A stretch of 64,000 nt of DNA from Desulfobacula sp. (GCA_018645325.1 JABGOU010000011.1:1-64000), one strand, 5' to 3'. Counted from the first letter of the stretch, positions 28,278-39,180 are shown. The notes: generated from the sequence alone by a model not told the origin. A program made the numbers and translations.

Positions 28278-29089
28278 AAAACAAACACCAGATAGACATA
28301 CAAAACAGGAATTGCAAAAAGCAACCCGTCTATTCTATCGAGTATTCCGCCATGCCCTGGAAGAATCCGGCCTGAATCTTTAATTTTTGATGCCCGTTTC
28401 ATTGCAGATTCAAACAAATCACCAATTTGTCCTGCAATGGATAACAAAAAAGAGGCTGGAATGGTAAGAAAGGATAAGGACAGATCATTGAAAAAACACT
28501 GACAAAAAATGAATCCGGTAATTATTGAGGCTGCCATGCCCCCTAAAGATCCTTCAATGGTTTTGTTGGGGCTGATATTGGGGGCAAGCGCATTTTTCCC
28601 CAAAAAAGTTCCACTGTAAAATGCGCCAGTATCATTGGCAAAGGTGACAATTAACAGCCAGATAATCCAAAAAGTTCCCCCGTCAAATTCTTTAATAAAA
28701 ATTAAAAGGGATAGCGAAACCGGAATATAAACAACACCTAAAACCTGCTTGGAAATAATATCAAATATACCATGATTATCAGCAAACCTGGAGAGCACAA
28801 AAATGGACAAGGCCATAAGGTTCATTGCAAAAATCAAAAACAAAATTTCCAATGATCCCAGGCAGGCACTTATGATAAGCGTCATTGAAACCGTGTAGGA
28901 GATAATCTTTATTGTATTGGAAATGGATTTTCCATCATTTTCAAAAATAATTCTCAAGTATTCTCGAATGGCAAATAGAGCAACGAGGGAAACCAATACG
29001 GCAAATAATAATAGATTACCCTTAATGAGGACCCATAAAAGCATGGGTATAAGTATGAGTGCGGTTATCCATCTTTTGATATGCTGCAT
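28274..29089 (-). CDS. cdsA: Phosphatidate cytidylyltransferase
   Basis: 271 residues, polytopic, with about eight helices. It makes CDP-diacylglycerol for phospholipids. The family signature is near the C-terminus: SAMKRASKIKDSGRILPGHGGILDRIDG. The start at 29089 overlaps the uppS end by 25 bases. Sits between uppS and dxr. Confidence 0.94.
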   Translation of the reverse strand: MQHIKRWITALILIPMLLWVLIKGNLLLFAVLVSLVALFAIREYLRIIFENDGKSISNTIKIISYTVSMTLIISACLGSLEILFLIFAMNLMALSIFVLSRFADNHGIFDIISKQVLGVVYIPVSLSLLIFIKEFDGGTFWIIWLLIVTFANDTGAFYSGTFLGKNALAPNISPNKTIEGSLGGMAASIITGFIFCQCFFNDLSLSFLTIPASFLLSIAGQIGDLFESAMKRASKIKDSGRILPGHGGILDRIDGLLFAIPVLYVYLVFVL

Positions 29090-29826
29090 GATACTTTACC
29101 GAACCTTCGGTCCCTATTCTGAAAATTGTTTAAAATTTCAATGAATTCATCTTTAGAAAAATCCGGCCACAAGGTATCAGTAATATAAATTTCAGAATAT
29201 GCAGCCTGCCACAATAAAAAGTTACTTAACCTGTACTCCCCGCTTGTGCGGATAATCAAGTCCGGATCAGGTATGGCTTTTGTGTAAAGGTGATTTGAAA
29301 TAAGATCCTGGGAAATATCCTCTGGATTCAAATCTTTTGATTCTATTTTTTGGACAATCTGTTTAACCGCATTCGTGATCTCTTCTCTTGAACCATAACT
29401 CAATGCCAGATTTAAAACCATTTTATCGTTGTTTTTTGTCAACGCCATTGTTATGTCAATTTCTTTTTGAACATCTGGGGGGAGCCTGTGCTTTTGACCT
29501 ATGATATTGAGACGAATATGATTTTTTGATAATTTTTCTCTTTCAGATATAATGAATTTTTTCAAAAGCATCATTAACGCTTTTACTTCGAGTTTAGGTC
29601 TTGCCCAGTTTTCAGTTGAAAATGCGTATAAGGTGAGTACACCTATCCCAAGCTCTCTTGCAGCTGTTACTATGGATCGAACTGTTTGTGAGCCCTGTTC
29701 ATGCCCCTTTACGCGATTCATTAATCTTTTTTTAGCCCATCTGCCGTTGCCATCCATGATAATGGCCAGATGGAATGGAAGTTTTTCAGGATTAAGAGTC
29801 ACATCTTGTGTTGAGTTAGACTTCAA
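29065..29826 (-). CDS. uppS: Isoprenyl (undecaprenyl) diphosphate synthase
   Basis: 253 residues from the TTG at 29826, chosen because AAAGGAAATTC precedes it; a TTG eight codons earlier has no such site. cis-Prenyltransferase: IIMDGNGRWA, then LTLYAFSTENW and the late RTSGEYRLSNFLLWQ motif. It makes the C55 carrier lipid for peptidoglycan and LPS. It overlaps the frr stop by 11 bases. Confidence 0.94.
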   Translation of the reverse strand: MKSNSTQDVTLNPEKLPFHLAIIMDGNGRWAKKRLMNRVKGHEQGSQTVRSIVTAARELGIGVLTLYAFSTENWARPKLEVKALMMLLKKFIISEREKLSKNHIRLNIIGQKHRLPPDVQKEIDITMALTKNNDKMVLNLALSYGSREEITNAVKQIVQKIESKDLNPEDISQDLISNHLYTKAIPDPDLIIRTSGEYRLSNFLLWQAAYSEIYITDTLWPDFSKDEFIEILNNFQNRDRRFGKVSCSISKDG

Positions 29827-30373
29827 GAATTTCCTTTTCTTTTTTTGCAAAGATTTCGTCTAACGATTTAATATGAGCATCAGTGGCTTCCTGAACATTT
29901 TTTTGAGCCTTAAAGCTGTCATCCTCTGAAATATCCCCTTCCTTTTGAAGATCTTTTAACATTTCATTGGAATCTCTCCGAATATTTCTGATGGCAACTT
30001 TATAATCTTCACAGATTTTAGAAGCACTTTTTGCTATCTCTTTTCTTCTTTCTTCCGTTAAAGGCGGTATCGATATTCTGATCAATTTTCCATCATTGGA
30101 AGGTGTCAAACCAAGATTGGCTTTTAATATCGCCTTTTCGACCTGGTTAATTACACTGACATCCCATGGTTTCACCGTAATAAGCCTGCTTTCCGGAATG
30201 GATATGGTTGCCATTTGAGGCAAAGGCGTCTGTGTTCCATAATAATCGACATTAACCCCGTCAAGAATCGCCTGGGATGCTCTGCCGGTTCTTACTTTTG
30301 ATAGTTCTTTTTCAAAAGCTTTTTCAGATTTACCCATTCTCTCTCTGGTTTCTTGGAGCACTTCATTTATCAT
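29816..30373 (-). CDS. frr: Ribosome recycling factor
   Basis: 185 residues, the usual length. The three-helix bundle contains EKELSKVRTGRAS near residue 20-35 and the PLTEERRKEIAK segment. It splits the post-termination ribosome with EF-G. It lies 26 bp after pyrH on the minus strand. Confidence 0.95.
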   Translation of the reverse strand: MINEVLQETRERMGKSEKAFEKELSKVRTGRASQAILDGVNVDYYGTQTPLPQMATISIPESRLITVKPWDVSVINQVEKAILKANLGLTPSNDGKLIRISIPPLTEERRKEIAKSASKICEDYKVAIRNIRRDSNEMLKDLQKEGDISEDDSFKAQKNVQEATDAHIKSLDEIFAKKEKEILEV

Positions 30374-30399
30374 AGCAACCCATCCTCAATAATGATCAA

Positions 30400-31122
30400 C
30401 TATTTGTTATAGATTCGAGTACCTATATCCTTGCCCAATACAGCCTTATAAATATTATCCTCCTTGTGAAGATCAAAAACCTGCAATGGTAAATCATGCT
30501 CCATTGCAAGTGAAATAGCTGTCATATCCATTACGTGGAGCTGTTTTTCAATGACCCTCATATAAGATAATTCATCAAACATAACAGCATCTTCATGAAC
30601 TATTGGATCTTTGTCATAAACCCCATCAACCTGTGTGGCTTTAAGAAGAATCTGGGCTCTTGTTTCATGGGCTCTTAAGACAGCAGCCGTATCTGTCGTA
30701 AAATAAGGATTTCCAGTACCTGCTGCAAAAATAACCACACGACCCTTTTCAAGATGTCGAATGGCTTTTCTCCGGATAAACGGTTCTGCAATCTTATCCA
30801 TACGAATGGCAGACTGCACCCGTGTTGGAACATCACACTTTTCAAGAGCGTCACAAATAGCCAGGCTGTTTATAACAGTGGCCAGCATTCCCATATTATC
30901 GGCAGAAGTTCTGTCCATACCAGCTGAACTTCCGGCAATACCCCTGAAAATATTTCCACCGCCTACAACAATAGATACCTGTACTTTGAGGCGATAAACC
31001 TTTTCAACTTCTGCTGCGACATATTGAATCATTTCAGGTGTAATGCCAAAGCCCTGATTTCCCATCAGGGCTTCTCCGCTCAGTTTAATTAAAACACGTT
31101 CAAACTCAGGCATTTTGCTCAA
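30400..31122 (-). CDS. pyrH: UMP kinase
   Basis: 240 residues, amino-acid-kinase fold. It phosphorylates UMP to [12 protein letters not shown] at the start, [10 protein letters not shown] for phosphate binding, [17 protein letters not shown], and [14 protein letters not shown] are all present. An ATG three codons inside (31113) is also possible. It lies 4 bp after tsf. Confidence 0.95.
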   Translation of the reverse strand: MSKMPEFERVLIKLSGEALMGNQGFGITPEMIQYVAAEVEKVYRLKVQVSIVVGGGNIFRGIAGSSAGMDRTSADNMGMLATVINSLAICDALEKCDVPTRVQSAIRMDKIAEPFIRRKAIRHLEKGRVVIFAAGTGNPYFTTDTAAVLRAHETRAQILLKATQVDGVYDKDPIVHEDAVMFDELSYMRVIEKQLHVMDMTAISLAMEHDLPLQVFDLHKEDNIYKAVLGKDIGTRIYNK

Positions 31123-31126
31123 GATT

Positions 31127-31723
31127 CTATTCTCCTATCTGGAAACGTACAAATCTCTTTATCTGGATATTTTCACCAATATGACTAATGGTTTCTTTTA
31201 ATAATTCTGTAATGGTTTGCTGGGGATCTTTCACATACTGCTGACTCATAAGGCAGACTTCTTTGTAAAATTTCTCCACTTTACCTTCAACAATTTTGTC
31301 AATAATATTCTCTGGTTTTCCTTCTTCAAGCATTTGTGCCCGAAAAATCTCTTTTTCCTTTTCAATAACTGCAGAGTCAACATCTTCAGGATTCAGGCCC
31401 ATGGGATTTGATGCGGCAATATGCATGGCAATATTTTTTGCAAACTGCTGAAAATTTTCTGTTTTGGCAACAAAATCAGATTCACAGTTAATTTCAACAA
31501 GCACACCCAGTCTGGCTCCGGTATGAATATAAGAATAAATCACACCTTCAGAAGTTGAACGACCCGCTCTTTTAGCTGCTTTTGCCAAGCCTTTTTTTCT
31601 CAATAAATCAATTGCCGTGTCCATATCGCCTTTAGTTTCAGCAAGGACCCTTTTACAGTCCATAATTCCTGAGCCCGTTGCTCCACGAAGCTCCTTTACC
31701 ATTGCTGCGGAAATTTCCACCAT
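31127..31723 (-). CDS. tsf: Elongation factor Ts
   Basis: 198 residues, the short form without the second subdomain of Escherichia coli EF-Ts. The N-terminal UBA-like helix ([19 protein letters not shown]) and TDFV-type core ([14 protein letters not shown]) are intact. It exchanges nucleotide on EF-Tu. It follows rpsB by 5 bp. Confidence 0.95.
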   Translation of the reverse strand: MVEISAAMVKELRGATGSGIMDCKRVLAETKGDMDTAIDLLRKKGLAKAAKRAGRSTSEGVIYSYIHTGARLGVLVEINCESDFVAKTENFQQFAKNIAMHIAASNPMGLNPEDVDSAVIEKEKEIFRAQMLEEGKPENIIDKIVEGKVEKFYKEVCLMSQQYVKDPQQTITELLKETISHIGENIQIKRFVRFQIGE

Positions 31724-31728
31724 TTTCT

Positions 31729-32595
31729 TTACTCCTTACCTTTCTCAGTCGTTTCTTCTGTATCTGCAACTGGAGTTGTTCTTCTTTTTATTTTTTCAAC
31801 GACAGGGCCATCCGTTCCATCGGAAACAACCTCGATCGACACTTTATCATCGGAAAGTTCTTTTGCCACTTCAGTATCACTTTTATCAGATTCAGCACTC
31901 TGTTTTTCTTGATGAAGCGCTTTTCCTTCAATACAGGCATCTGCCATACGGGAAGCGAACAAACGAATGGCTCTTATGGCATCATCATTACCGGGAATAA
32001 CATAATCAATATCATCAGGATCACAATTTGTATCAACAACGGCAATAATTGGTATTCCTAATCTTTTACCCTCTTTTACCGCAATGGATTCATTTTTGGG
32101 ATCAATAACAAAAATTGCACCGGGCAGTCTTTTCATATGACTGATACCGCCAATGGCAAACTCCAGCTTGGCCTTTTCTTTGAGCATCTTTGCCTGCTCT
32201 TTTTTGGGATAATTTTCAAGGGTTCCGTCATTTTCAATTGAATTCAAAAAATGAAACCGGGTAATATTATTCTTAATGGTCTGGAAATTTGTCAGCATGC
32301 CGCCAAGCCAACGATTTTGAACATAAAATTCTTCTGCTCGGTTTGCCTCTTCATAGATTGACTCAGATGCCTGTTTTTTTGTCCCGACAAAAAGGACGTC
32401 CTGGCCATTGGCTGCCACGGTTTTTATAAAATCATGGGCCGTTTTGAACAATTTAACCGTCTGTTGCAGGTCAATGATATAAATTCCGTTTCTTGCACCA
32501 AAGATATACTTTTTCATCTTTGGGTTCCAGCGTTTGGTCTGATGTCCGAAATGGACACCTGCTTCCAAAAGTTCTCTGATTGTAATGTAAGCCAT
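31729..32595 (-). CDS. rpsB: Small ribosomal subunit protein uS2
   Basis: 288 residues. [20 protein letters not shown] at the start and [19 protein letters not shown] near residue 190 are uS2 signatures. The final ~55 residues form a polar tail beyond the usual uS2 end. The ATG has GGAG before it. A sigma70-like promoter precedes it by about 130 bp. Confidence 0.96.
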   Translation of the reverse strand: MAYITIRELLEAGVHFGHQTKRWNPKMKKYIFGARNGIYIIDLQQTVKLFKTAHDFIKTVAANGQDVLFVGTKKQASESIYEEANRAEEFYVQNRWLGGMLTNFQTIKNNITRFHFLNSIENDGTLENYPKKEQAKMLKEKAKLEFAIGGISHMKRLPGAIFVIDPKNESIAVKEGKRLGIPIIAVVDTNCDPDDIDYVIPGNDDAIRAIRLFASRMADACIEGKALHQEKQSAESDKSDTEVAKELSDDKVSIEVVSDGTDGPVVEKIKRRTTPVADTEETTEKGKE

Positions 32596-32720
32596 TTGTT
32601 CTCCAAATTAATTAATGGTTTTTCCACCATTCAGATCATCCTTAAAATTCGACTTTTCAACAAAGCACCTGATCTTCAAGTCCCTGAATGTGAGTTTTTT
32701 ATCCAACAAAAATCCTAATT

Positions 32721-32749
32721 TATATATCAAAAATATTTCTTTAAATCAA
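32721..32749 (-). promoter_or_regulatory. Sigma70-like promoter for rpsB-tsf
   Basis: Read on the minus strand: TTGATT (32749-32744), 17-bp spacer, TATATA (32726-32721). It overlaps the prmC end and leaves a ~120-base leader before rpsB, in which uS2 autoregulation would be possible. Confidence 0.5.
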
Positions 32750-33618
32750 TCGATTTTTTTTATTAAAGCCACCCTGCTATGCCCTGCCAGATCCTTTATA
32801 AAATCAACACTTCTATATTCTGTGTACTGTTCTGAAATACTTTGCACCATTTCGCTCTGATCAAACCCTATCTCAAGTAAAATACTTCCACCAGGGACAA
32901 GATAATTATAGGCGTTTTTTAAAATTGATCTAAAACTATCACTTCCTTCTTTACCCCCGTCAAGGGCAAGTATAGGCTCAAATTTTTTTATTTCAGGCTG
33001 CAGGTCTTGAATATCCGTCGTGGGGATATAGGGTGGATTTGAAACGATCAAATCAAATTTTGAATTTTCTCTTAACGATGAAAACCAGGAGCCGGCAAAA
33101 AATCTTATTTGATTTTTGGCTATTTTTTCAGCATTTTTTTTTGCAATTGCAAGTGCTGCAACAGATATATCCACTGCAAAATACAGATAGTTGGGAATCG
33201 CCTTTGCCAGAGAAACAATAATTGCTCCGGAACCGGTTCCCAATTCAAGAACCATCCTGGGTCCAGGATTGCCCTTTCCAATATTTAATATTTTTAATGC
33301 CTGTTCAACAAGGGTTTCCGTATCAGGCCGGGGGATTAAAACCCCTTTAGCCACATCAAAGTCAGATTCAAAAAATCCCTTCTTCCCTATGATATAGGCC
33401 ACGGGCTCATTTTGTATTCTTCTTTTAATTAAGGCCTTAAAATCGGATAATTCATTTTTCTGTAGCGGACGATCGTGCTGAAGATAAAGATCAAGCCGCT
33501 TTGCGCCCAGGCAATAGGCAAGCAGCGTTTCAGCAGTCAACCTGGGACTGTCAATGGAATGTTTTTTTAAATAGGATTCTGTCCATGAAAGAATCTTAAT
33601 GATTGTCCAGTCATTCAA
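32746..33618 (-). CDS. prmC: Release factor glutamine methyltransferase
   Basis: 290 residues. It methylates the GGQ glutamine of release factors. The catalytic SNPPYIP motif is near residue 186, and motif I is VLELGTGSGAIIVSL. The N-terminal helical domain is present. It directly follows its substrate gene prfA by 5 bp. Confidence 0.94.
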   Translation of the reverse strand: MNDWTIIKILSWTESYLKKHSIDSPRLTAETLLAYCLGAKRLDLYLQHDRPLQKNELSDFKALIKRRIQNEPVAYIIGKKGFFESDFDVAKGVLIPRPDTETLVEQALKILNIGKGNPGPRMVLELGTGSGAIIVSLAKAIPNYLYFAVDISVAALAIAKKNAEKIAKNQIRFFAGSWFSSLRENSKFDLIVSNPPYIPTTDIQDLQPEIKKFEPILALDGGKEGSDSFRSILKNAYNYLVPGGSILLEIGFDQSEMVQSISEQYTEYRSVDFIKDLAGHSRVALIKKID

Positions 33619-33623
33619 TTTTT

Positions 33624-34688
33624 TTAGGCAATTTCTTTTAATGCCTGAGCCTGATTGTAGGTTTTAAGCTCGTCAATTATTTCCTGGATATGGCCTTCCA
33701 TGATATTATCCAGCCGATAAAGGGTGAGGCCGATTCGATGATCCGTCATTCGCCCCTGGGGAAAATTATATGTCCTGATTCTTCCGCTTCTATCCCCTGT
33801 ACCAACTTGGCCCTTTCTATCTGCAGCTCTTTTTGCATCCTCTTCTCTTACCATGGCATCAAGGATACGGGACTTAAGAACCCCCATGGCTTTGGCTTTG
33901 TTTTTATGCTGGGATTTCTCATCCTGGCAGGTAGCTGTAACACCGGTTGGAATATGGGTAATCCTGACGGCAGAATCGGTTGTATTAACTGATTGTCCTC
34001 CCGGCCCTGAAGACCTGAACACATCAATTTTCAAATCAGCAGGATTGATATCAATATCAACATCTTCCGCTTCTGGAAGAACAGCCACAGTGACAGCAGA
34101 GGTATGGACCCGCCCCTGGGTTTCTGTTTCAGGTACCCGCTGAACGCGATGGGTCCCGCTTTCATATTTAAAACTACTGAATGCGCCCTTCCCTTTCACC
34201 AGGGTAACGATTTCTTTGAACCCGCCTGAACTGGAAACATTTTTCTCAATAATCTCCATGGTCCAGTTTTTGGATTCAGTATACCTTGAATACATTCTGA
34301 ACAAGTCTCCGGCAAAGATTCCTGCTTCTTCTCCACCCGTTCCCGCCCGGATTTCAATGAGGACATTTTTATCATCCCGGGGGTCTTTGGGCATCAAAAG
34401 AACATTGAGTTTAGACTTATACTCTTCTGCTTTTGCCTCAAGATCAGGTATCTCTTCCTTGGCCATTGCCCGTATTTCAGGATCATCATCTTTTAAAAGC
34501 TCTTTTGCCTCTTTTAACTCCTCCAGAATTCCTTCATATTCCCTGAATTTTGGAACAATTTTATTGAGCTCCCCATGTTCAATCAAATACGCCTGGTATT
34601 TTTTTTGATCGGATAGAACGGCAGGATCACTCAATAGCTGCTCAAGCTTAATATATCTTTCTTCTATGCCTTTTAATTTTTCTATCAT
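33624..34688 (-). CDS. prfA: Peptide chain release factor 1
   Basis: 354 residues. [11 protein letters not shown] carries the GGQ that triggers peptide release; the PEAE-type and [14 protein letters not shown] segments are intact. It reads UAA and UAG. UGA is normally read by RF2, a point relevant to the UGA-containing gene at 47173. Confidence 0.96.
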   Translation of the reverse strand: MIEKLKGIEERYIKLEQLLSDPAVLSDQKKYQAYLIEHGELNKIVPKFREYEGILEELKEAKELLKDDDPEIRAMAKEEIPDLEAKAEEYKSKLNVLLMPKDPRDDKNVLIEIRAGTGGEEAGIFAGDLFRMYSRYTESKNWTMEIIEKNVSSSGGFKEIVTLVKGKGAFSSFKYESGTHRVQRVPETETQGRVHTSAVTVAVLPEAEDVDIDINPADLKIDVFRSSGPGGQSVNTTDSAVRITHIPTGVTATCQDEKSQHKNKAKAMGVLKSRILDAMVREEDAKRAADRKGQVGTGDRSGRIRTYNFPQGRMTDHRIGLTLYRLDNIMEGHIQEIIDELKTYNQAQALKEIA

Positions 34689-34701
34689 AATTTAAAAACT
34701 C

Positions 34702-34731
34702 AAAAGGGGTTCTTTAGTTAAGACCCCTTTT
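34702..34731 (-). terminator. Hairpin between rpmE and prfA
   Basis: 9-bp stem AAAAGGGGT/ACCCCTTTT (34702-34710 with 34723-34731), 12-base loop. It may reduce transcription from rpmE into prfA, though the stem-adjacent T-run on the minus strand is only four bases. Confidence 0.5.
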
Positions 34732-34799
34732 ATATTACAAATTATAGAAAGTGTTAAATAGTGCTCGATAAATCCACGCTTATTTTTTTTGTCCGGACA

Positions 34800-35018
34800 C
34801 TAAACAAGTTTGGATACGTCAAACCCTGCATATTTCTTTTTAAAACGGTCAATTCTACCGGCAGAGTCAACAAGCTTTTGTTTCCCGGTAAAAAAGGGAT
34901 GGCACTTGGAACAAATTTCCACCTTGATATTTTCTCTTGTGGATCCGACTTCAAATGTTGCACCGCAGGCACAGGAAGCTGTAGATTCTGTGTATTTTGG
35001 ATGTATATCTTTTCTCAT
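34800..35018 (-). CDS. rpmE: Large ribosomal subunit protein bL31
   Basis: 72 residues, the zinc-binding form with Cys16, Cys18, Cys36 and Cys39 (CAC and CSKC). Begins [10 protein letters not shown] and includes [10 protein letters not shown], as is standard. The zinc-binding form is usually the zinc-replete version; a zinc-free paralogue is not seen here. It lies 56 bp after rho. Confidence 0.95.
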   Translation of the reverse strand: MRKDIHPKYTESTASCACGATFEVGSTRENIKVEICSKCHPFFTGKQKLVDSAGRIDRFKKKYAGFDVSKLV

Positions 35019-35074
35019 TTGTCTTAAAACTCCTTACCAAGCCTTGTTTCAGGCTATCATTTAATTTTATAATT

Positions 35075-36322
35075 TTATGAATTCATCAATTCAAGAAACT
35101 CTTTATTATCCTTTGTTCCTTGCATTTTTTCAAGTAAAAACTGCATACTGTCCACAGGATTTAAGCTTGACAGCAGTTTTCTTAAGATCCACACACGGTT
35201 CAAAACCATTGGATCAAGCAGCAGTTCCTCTTTCCTAGTCCCGGATCTGTTCATGTCAATGGCAGGAAAAATTCTTTTATCTGCCAGTTTTCGATCCAGC
35301 ACCAATTCCATATTTCCAGTACCCTTAAATTCTTCAAATATAACTTCATCCATTCGGCTCCCAGTATCAACTAAAGCCGTAGCAATAATAGTAAGGCTTC
35401 CTCCTTCCTCAATATTTCTTGCTGCGCCGAAAAATCTCTTGGGTCTGTCAAGAGCGTTTGAATCAACACCACCGGACAAAATCTTACCGGAAGGCGGCAT
35501 AACAGAATTATATGCTCTTGCAAGCCTTGTAATGCTGTCAAGCAAAATCACTACATCGTGACCCTGCTCTACAATTCTTTTGGCTTTTTCAATGACCATC
35601 TCTGCCACCTGAACATGTCTTTCAGCCGGTTCATCAAAGGTTGAGCTGACCACTTCAGCGTCTACTGATCTTGCCATATCAGTCACTTCTTCGGGCCGTT
35701 CATCAATCAGGACAATCATTGGAATGATATCCTTATGCGCCTTAACCATGCTATTGGCTATATTCTGAAGAAGCATGGTTTTACCTGCTTTTGGCGGGGA
35801 CACGATCAAACCGCGCTGACCAAAACCTATGGGTGACATCAAATCTATTACACGCATGGCATAGTTGTCTGATTCAGCCTCAAGATTCATTTTCCTTTCA
35901 GGATAAAGGGGCAAAAGATTATCAAAAAGAATTGTTTCAGCAGCAAGTTCAGGGTTCTGAAAATTAACTGCTTCAACTTTAAGCAATGCAAAATATCGTT
36001 CAGAATCTTTGGGCTGTCGAACCTGGCCTGAGATTGTATCTCCTGTCCTCAAATTAAACCTTCTGATTTGTGAGGGAGAAACATAAATATCATCAGGACC
36101 GGGAAGATAATTATACCCGGGAGCTCTTAAAAAACCAAAACCATCCGGGAGGATTTCCAATGTGCCTTCACCATAAATCTGGCCACTGTCTTCAATGTTT
36201 GTCTGCAGCAAAGCAAAGATTAAATCCTGCTTTTTAAGCCCGCTGATTCCTTTAATTTTATATTCCTTAGCAAGCTTGGTCAACTCACTAATCTTCATCT
36301 GATTCAATTCTACAAGGTTCAT
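35075..36322 (-). CDS. rho: Transcription termination factor Rho
   Basis: 415 residues. The RNA-binding N-terminal domain ([15 protein letters not shown]) is followed by the ATPase with Walker [13 protein letters not shown], Walker [17 protein letters not shown] and the Q/R-loop residues. Hexameric RNA helicase. It follows coaE by 153 bp that contain no recognised gene. Confidence 0.96.
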   Translation of the reverse strand: MNLVELNQMKISELTKLAKEYKIKGISGLKKQDLIFALLQTNIEDSGQIYGEGTLEILPDGFGFLRAPGYNYLPGPDDIYVSPSQIRRFNLRTGDTISGQVRQPKDSERYFALLKVEAVNFQNPELAAETILFDNLLPLYPERKMNLEAESDNYAMRVIDLMSPIGFGQRGLIVSPPKAGKTMLLQNIANSMVKAHKDIIPMIVLIDERPEEVTDMARSVDAEVVSSTFDEPAERHVQVAEMVIEKAKRIVEQGHDVVILLDSITRLARAYNSVMPPSGKILSGGVDSNALDRPKRFFGAARNIEEGGSLTIIATALVDTGSRMDEVIFEEFKGTGNMELVLDRKLADKRIFPAIDMNRSGTRKEELLLDPMVLNRVWILRKLLSSLNPVDSMQFLLEKMQGTKDNKEFLELMNS

Positions 36323-36475
36323 TCATTCTCCCAAATTTTTGTTTATTTTCTTTTACAGGCTAAGGTTTATTTTTGAAGTGCATCCTTCTGGAGTCTGAAA
36401 GCCAATAATCATATGAAAAACAGACGTACTGGCTGAGGTTTATTTTCTAACAGTCAAATTAATAAGGCAAAACAC

Positions 36476-37090
36476 TTAATTTGTCAAGAATTCTTTTTTA
36501 ATTTTTCCAAAGAGATTATCAACAGATTCAAAGAGTTCCGCCATAGTTCCTGTGTTTATGACAACATGGTCTGCCATGGCTATTTTGTCTTTCTGGGCCA
36601 TTTGCAGGTCCAGCACTTTTTGAGCATTTTCTTTTGACACCTTATCCCGCTTTGAAATTCTTTTGACAAGATCCATATCCTGAGCTGCAACAACAATTGT
36701 TACATCAAATTGTTTTTCCATACCAAGTTCAAAAAGCAGCGGCACTTCAACCGCCACAGCCTTTTCCTTCTTATAAACTGCGTTTTCTATCTGGGAAACC
36801 ATCTCCACTGCAATTTGAGGGTGTAAAATATCCTCCATTTTTTTTCGCAGTATGGCATCTTCCACAATTACATTTCGCAACCCGGCCCTGTCCAGGGTTC
36901 CATCTTTTTGGACCATTTTTTGTCCAAACACTTCTACAATTTTTTTAAACCCGGGCATTCCCGGTTCAACAACCTGCCTTGCAATGATATCACAATCCAG
37001 TGTAACAAGGCCAATTGCTTTAAACCGCTCACATACAATGCTCTTTCCAGAGCCTGCTGATCCTGTAACTGCAATCCTTAAAATTTTCAT
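36476..37090 (-). CDS. coaE: Dephospho-CoA kinase
   Basis: 204 residues, P-loop kinase with GSAGSGKS (10-17), then DCDIIARQVVEPG for substrate and the LID-like region. It catalyses the last step of coenzyme A synthesis. It begins the long minus-strand series running down to purQ. Confidence 0.93.
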   Translation of the reverse strand: MKILRIAVTGSAGSGKSIVCERFKAIGLVTLDCDIIARQVVEPGMPGFKKIVEVFGQKMVQKDGTLDRAGLRNVIVEDAILRKKMEDILHPQIAVEMVSQIENAVYKKEKAVAVEVPLLFELGMEKQFDVTIVVAAQDMDLVKRISKRDKVSKENAQKVLDLQMAQKDKIAMADHVVINTGTMAELFESVDNLFGKIKKEFLTN

Positions 37091-37229
37091 TATATTTGAA
37101 ATATTGCGATATAGGTAGTGGGTTTGTTTAAATCAACCTGAATAAATCCATTAGTATAATTATTGACTATAATACGTCTTTATGGTAGTTTCAAGACAAT
37201 TTTTAATTATATTTTGAAAGGACTATATT

Positions 37230-37649
37230 GTGGAAAGAACATTATCAATAATCAAACCTGACGGAGTTGCAAAAAACGTGATTGGTGAAGTAATCAAACG
37301 CTTTGAAACCGATGGTATTAAAATAGCTGCAATGAAAATGATCCACCTGACAAAAATCCAGGCACAGGGCTTTTATGCTGTTCATAAAGAACGCCCGTTT
37401 TTTAACAGTCTTACAGATTTTATGACTTCAGGCCCTATTGTTGTTATGGCTCTTGAAGGAGAAGATGTGATTGCAAAAAACAGAAAACTCATGGGTGCCA
37501 CTAACTTTGAAGAGGCAGAACAAGGAACCATTAGAAAAGATTATGCAACAAACATAGAACAAAATGTTGTTCATGGCTCTGATGCGCCTGAAACTGCTGC
37601 CTTTGAAATAGGATATTTTTTCAATGATCTTGAAATTCAGAAAAGATAA
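37230..37649 (+). CDS. ndk: Nucleoside diphosphate kinase
   Basis: 139 residues. The active-site His115 lies in [25 protein letters not shown] at the start and [13 protein letters not shown] are typical. The start is GTG at 37230, seven bases after GAAAGGA. It is monocistronic with a strong terminator and is divergent from coaE. Confidence 0.95.
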   Translation: MERTLSIIKPDGVAKNVIGEVIKRFETDGIKIAAMKMIHLTKIQAQGFYAVHKERPFFNSLTDFMTSGPIVVMALEGEDVIAKNRKLMGATNFEEAEQGTIRKDYATNIEQNVVHGSDAPETAAFEIGYFFNDLEIQKR

Positions 37650-37669
37650 TCCACACTATATTTAAAACC

Positions 37670-37710
37670 AAACCCGCATTCTAAAAATTTACTTTTTAGA
37701 ATGCGGGTTT
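37670..37710 (+). terminator. 18-bp hairpin terminator of ndk
   Basis: A perfect 18-bp stem (37670-37687 with 37693-37710), five-base loop, arm core AAACCCGCATTCTAAAAA. Because the stem ends in A/T runs it can terminate both ndk and the converging larE gene. Confidence 0.85.
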
Positions 37711-37723
37711 GTTATTTCCATGT

Positions 37724-38512
37724 TTAATTATTCATCTTCCCTGTTTTATAACCATCTATATCAATGCTGGTATGCTCAAATCCAAATTTTACAAAAGCTG
37801 TTGAAATTTTTTGTCGGATATCTTTGTTAATGGTTTCAACTAAATCCGGTTCAAATTCAATCCGGGCAGTTTTCCCATGACATCTGACCCTTACCTGATC
37901 AAATCCCAGGTTCTGTAAAAAAGCTTCTGCCCTGTCAACCATAACAAGAGTACCAGCCTTGATTTTTTCATTATATGGAATCCTGGTTGCAAGACAGGAT
38001 TGAGAAGGTTTATCCCAGTTTTCAAGTCCCAATTGCTTTGAAAGCCGTCTGATATCTGATTTGGTAAAACCTGCATCTGCCAAAGGAGAAAGGACACCAA
38101 GTTCTTCTGATGCCTTTAAGCCAGGTCGAAAATCACTTAAATCATCCAGATTCACTCCATGAACCAGAGTTTTAATTCCTGAACTTTCAGCAGCCTTTTT
38201 TATCAATGAAAATATTTGCTTTTTACAAAAATAACACCGCTCTTTAGTATTGAGAACCACATCTTTTTTTTCAAGAATATCCATATCAAGACAAATATGC
38301 TCAACCCCTATTGACCGGGCGATTTTCTTAGCAAAATCGATTTCCCTTTCCGGCACAAACTGTGATGACACAGTTATTGCAAGCAATTTTTCAGGATTAA
38401 CTTTTTTTGCCACGGCCAGGAGAAACGAACTGTCAACACCACCTGAAAACGCAACTGCAAAACAAGAGAGCCTGGTTAATTGTTTTTCAATATCCTTAAG
38501 ATTTTTTTTCAA
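37724..38512 (-). CDS. larE: ATP-dependent sacrificial sulfur transferase LarE family
   Basis: 262 residues from a TTG at 38512, ten bases after GGAGG; upstream in-frame starts lack a ribosome site and encode an unlikely hydrophobic tail. The PP-loop AFSGGVDSSFLL is at the start, then KERCYFCKK, and SCLATRIPYNEKI late. LarE turns P2CMN into the thiolated nickel-pincer cofactor precursor by giving up a cysteine sulfur. larB/larC are not nearby. The KERCYFC cysteine may be the sulfur donor or part of a cluster. Confidence 0.82.
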   Translation of the reverse strand: MKKNLKDIEKQLTRLSCFAVAFSGGVDSSFLLAVAKKVNPEKLLAITVSSQFVPEREIDFAKKIARSIGVEHICLDMDILEKKDVVLNTKERCYFCKKQIFSLIKKAAESSGIKTLVHGVNLDDLSDFRPGLKASEELGVLSPLADAGFTKSDIRRLSKQLGLENWDKPSQSCLATRIPYNEKIKAGTLVMVDRAEAFLQNLGFDQVRVRCHGKTARIEFEPDLVETINKDIRQKISTAFVKFGFEHTSIDIDGYKTGKMNN

Positions 38513-38664
38513 TCCATTCTTTCCTCCCATATATAATATTATGGAAAACACGGAACAACTGATAATTAATCTAACATATTTCACCGGGTTTTAACAAACT
38601 TTGAACCAAGATATTTCTTGACTAAGAAACTGGCTTGGGGTATAAAACTCACTCATTATTTTGC

Positions 38665-38738
38665 TGGGTGATCGTCCAACGGCAGGACTACGGACTCTGA
38701 CTCCGTCAATTAAGGTTCGAATCCTTATCACCCAGCCA
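38665..38738 (+). tRNA. tRNA-Gln (anticodon CTG)
   Basis: 74-base cloverleaf: acceptor TGGGTGA/TCACCCA, anticodon stem ACGGA/TCCGT with loop CTCTGAC (anticodon CTG, reads CAG), T-loop GTTCGAA, discriminator G and encoded CCA. Followed by a terminator-like hairpin. Confidence 0.93.
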
Positions 38739-38747
38739 CTTAATGAC

Positions 38748-38783
38748 AAGGGTTTTTAAGCTTTTAGCTTGAAAACCTTTTTT
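38748..38783 (+). terminator. Hairpin terminator of tRNA-Gln
   Basis: AAGGGTTTTTAAGC pairs with GCTTGAAAACCTT (one bulged G, one wobble), loop of five bases, then a run of Ts to 38783. It begins ten bases after the encoded CCA. Confidence 0.7.
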
Positions 38784-38916
38784 GCTTTCTAATGAAGAAA
38801 TTTTGCATATCAATGCCATATGTGATAAATCTGTTTAATAAAAACGTAATAAAAATTGTTTTGCTGTAGATTTTGTTGTATTTTTTAAAAAGAAGAAATT
38901 TTATACAGGGACAATC

Positions 38917-39180
38917 ATGGGGACATATGACAAACTATTAACCCAAATTATTAGTGCACTTTCGGATTCAAATATTCCATTTAACGGATTGTGCAATTTG
39001 TTGACAACATTCGGATTCAAAGAACGAATACGGGGAGATCATCATATTTTTTCAAAAGATGGTATTGATGAAATTTTAAACATACAGCCCTTGGGTTCAA
39101 AATCTAAAGCATACCAAGTAAAACAAGTTCGAAATATAATATTGAAATATAAATTAAATATGGGGGTAAATGATGAATAA
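38917..39180 (+). CDS. hicA: HicA-like mRNA interferase toxin
   Basis: 87 residues with the HicA double-stranded-RNA-binding fold pattern: FGFKERIRGDHHIF with His42/His43 where family members carry the catalytic histidine, followed by a short strand and a helix. The gene overlaps hicB by eleven bases in the toxin-then-antitoxin order typical of hicAB. It lies about 135 bp after tRNA-Gln. Activity has not been shown here. The N-terminus is about 20 residues longer than in short HicA. Confidence 0.72.
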   Translation: MGTYDKLLTQIISALSDSNIPFNGLCNLLTTFGFKERIRGDHHIFSKDGIDEILNIQPLGSKSKAYQVKQVRNIILKYKLNMGVNDE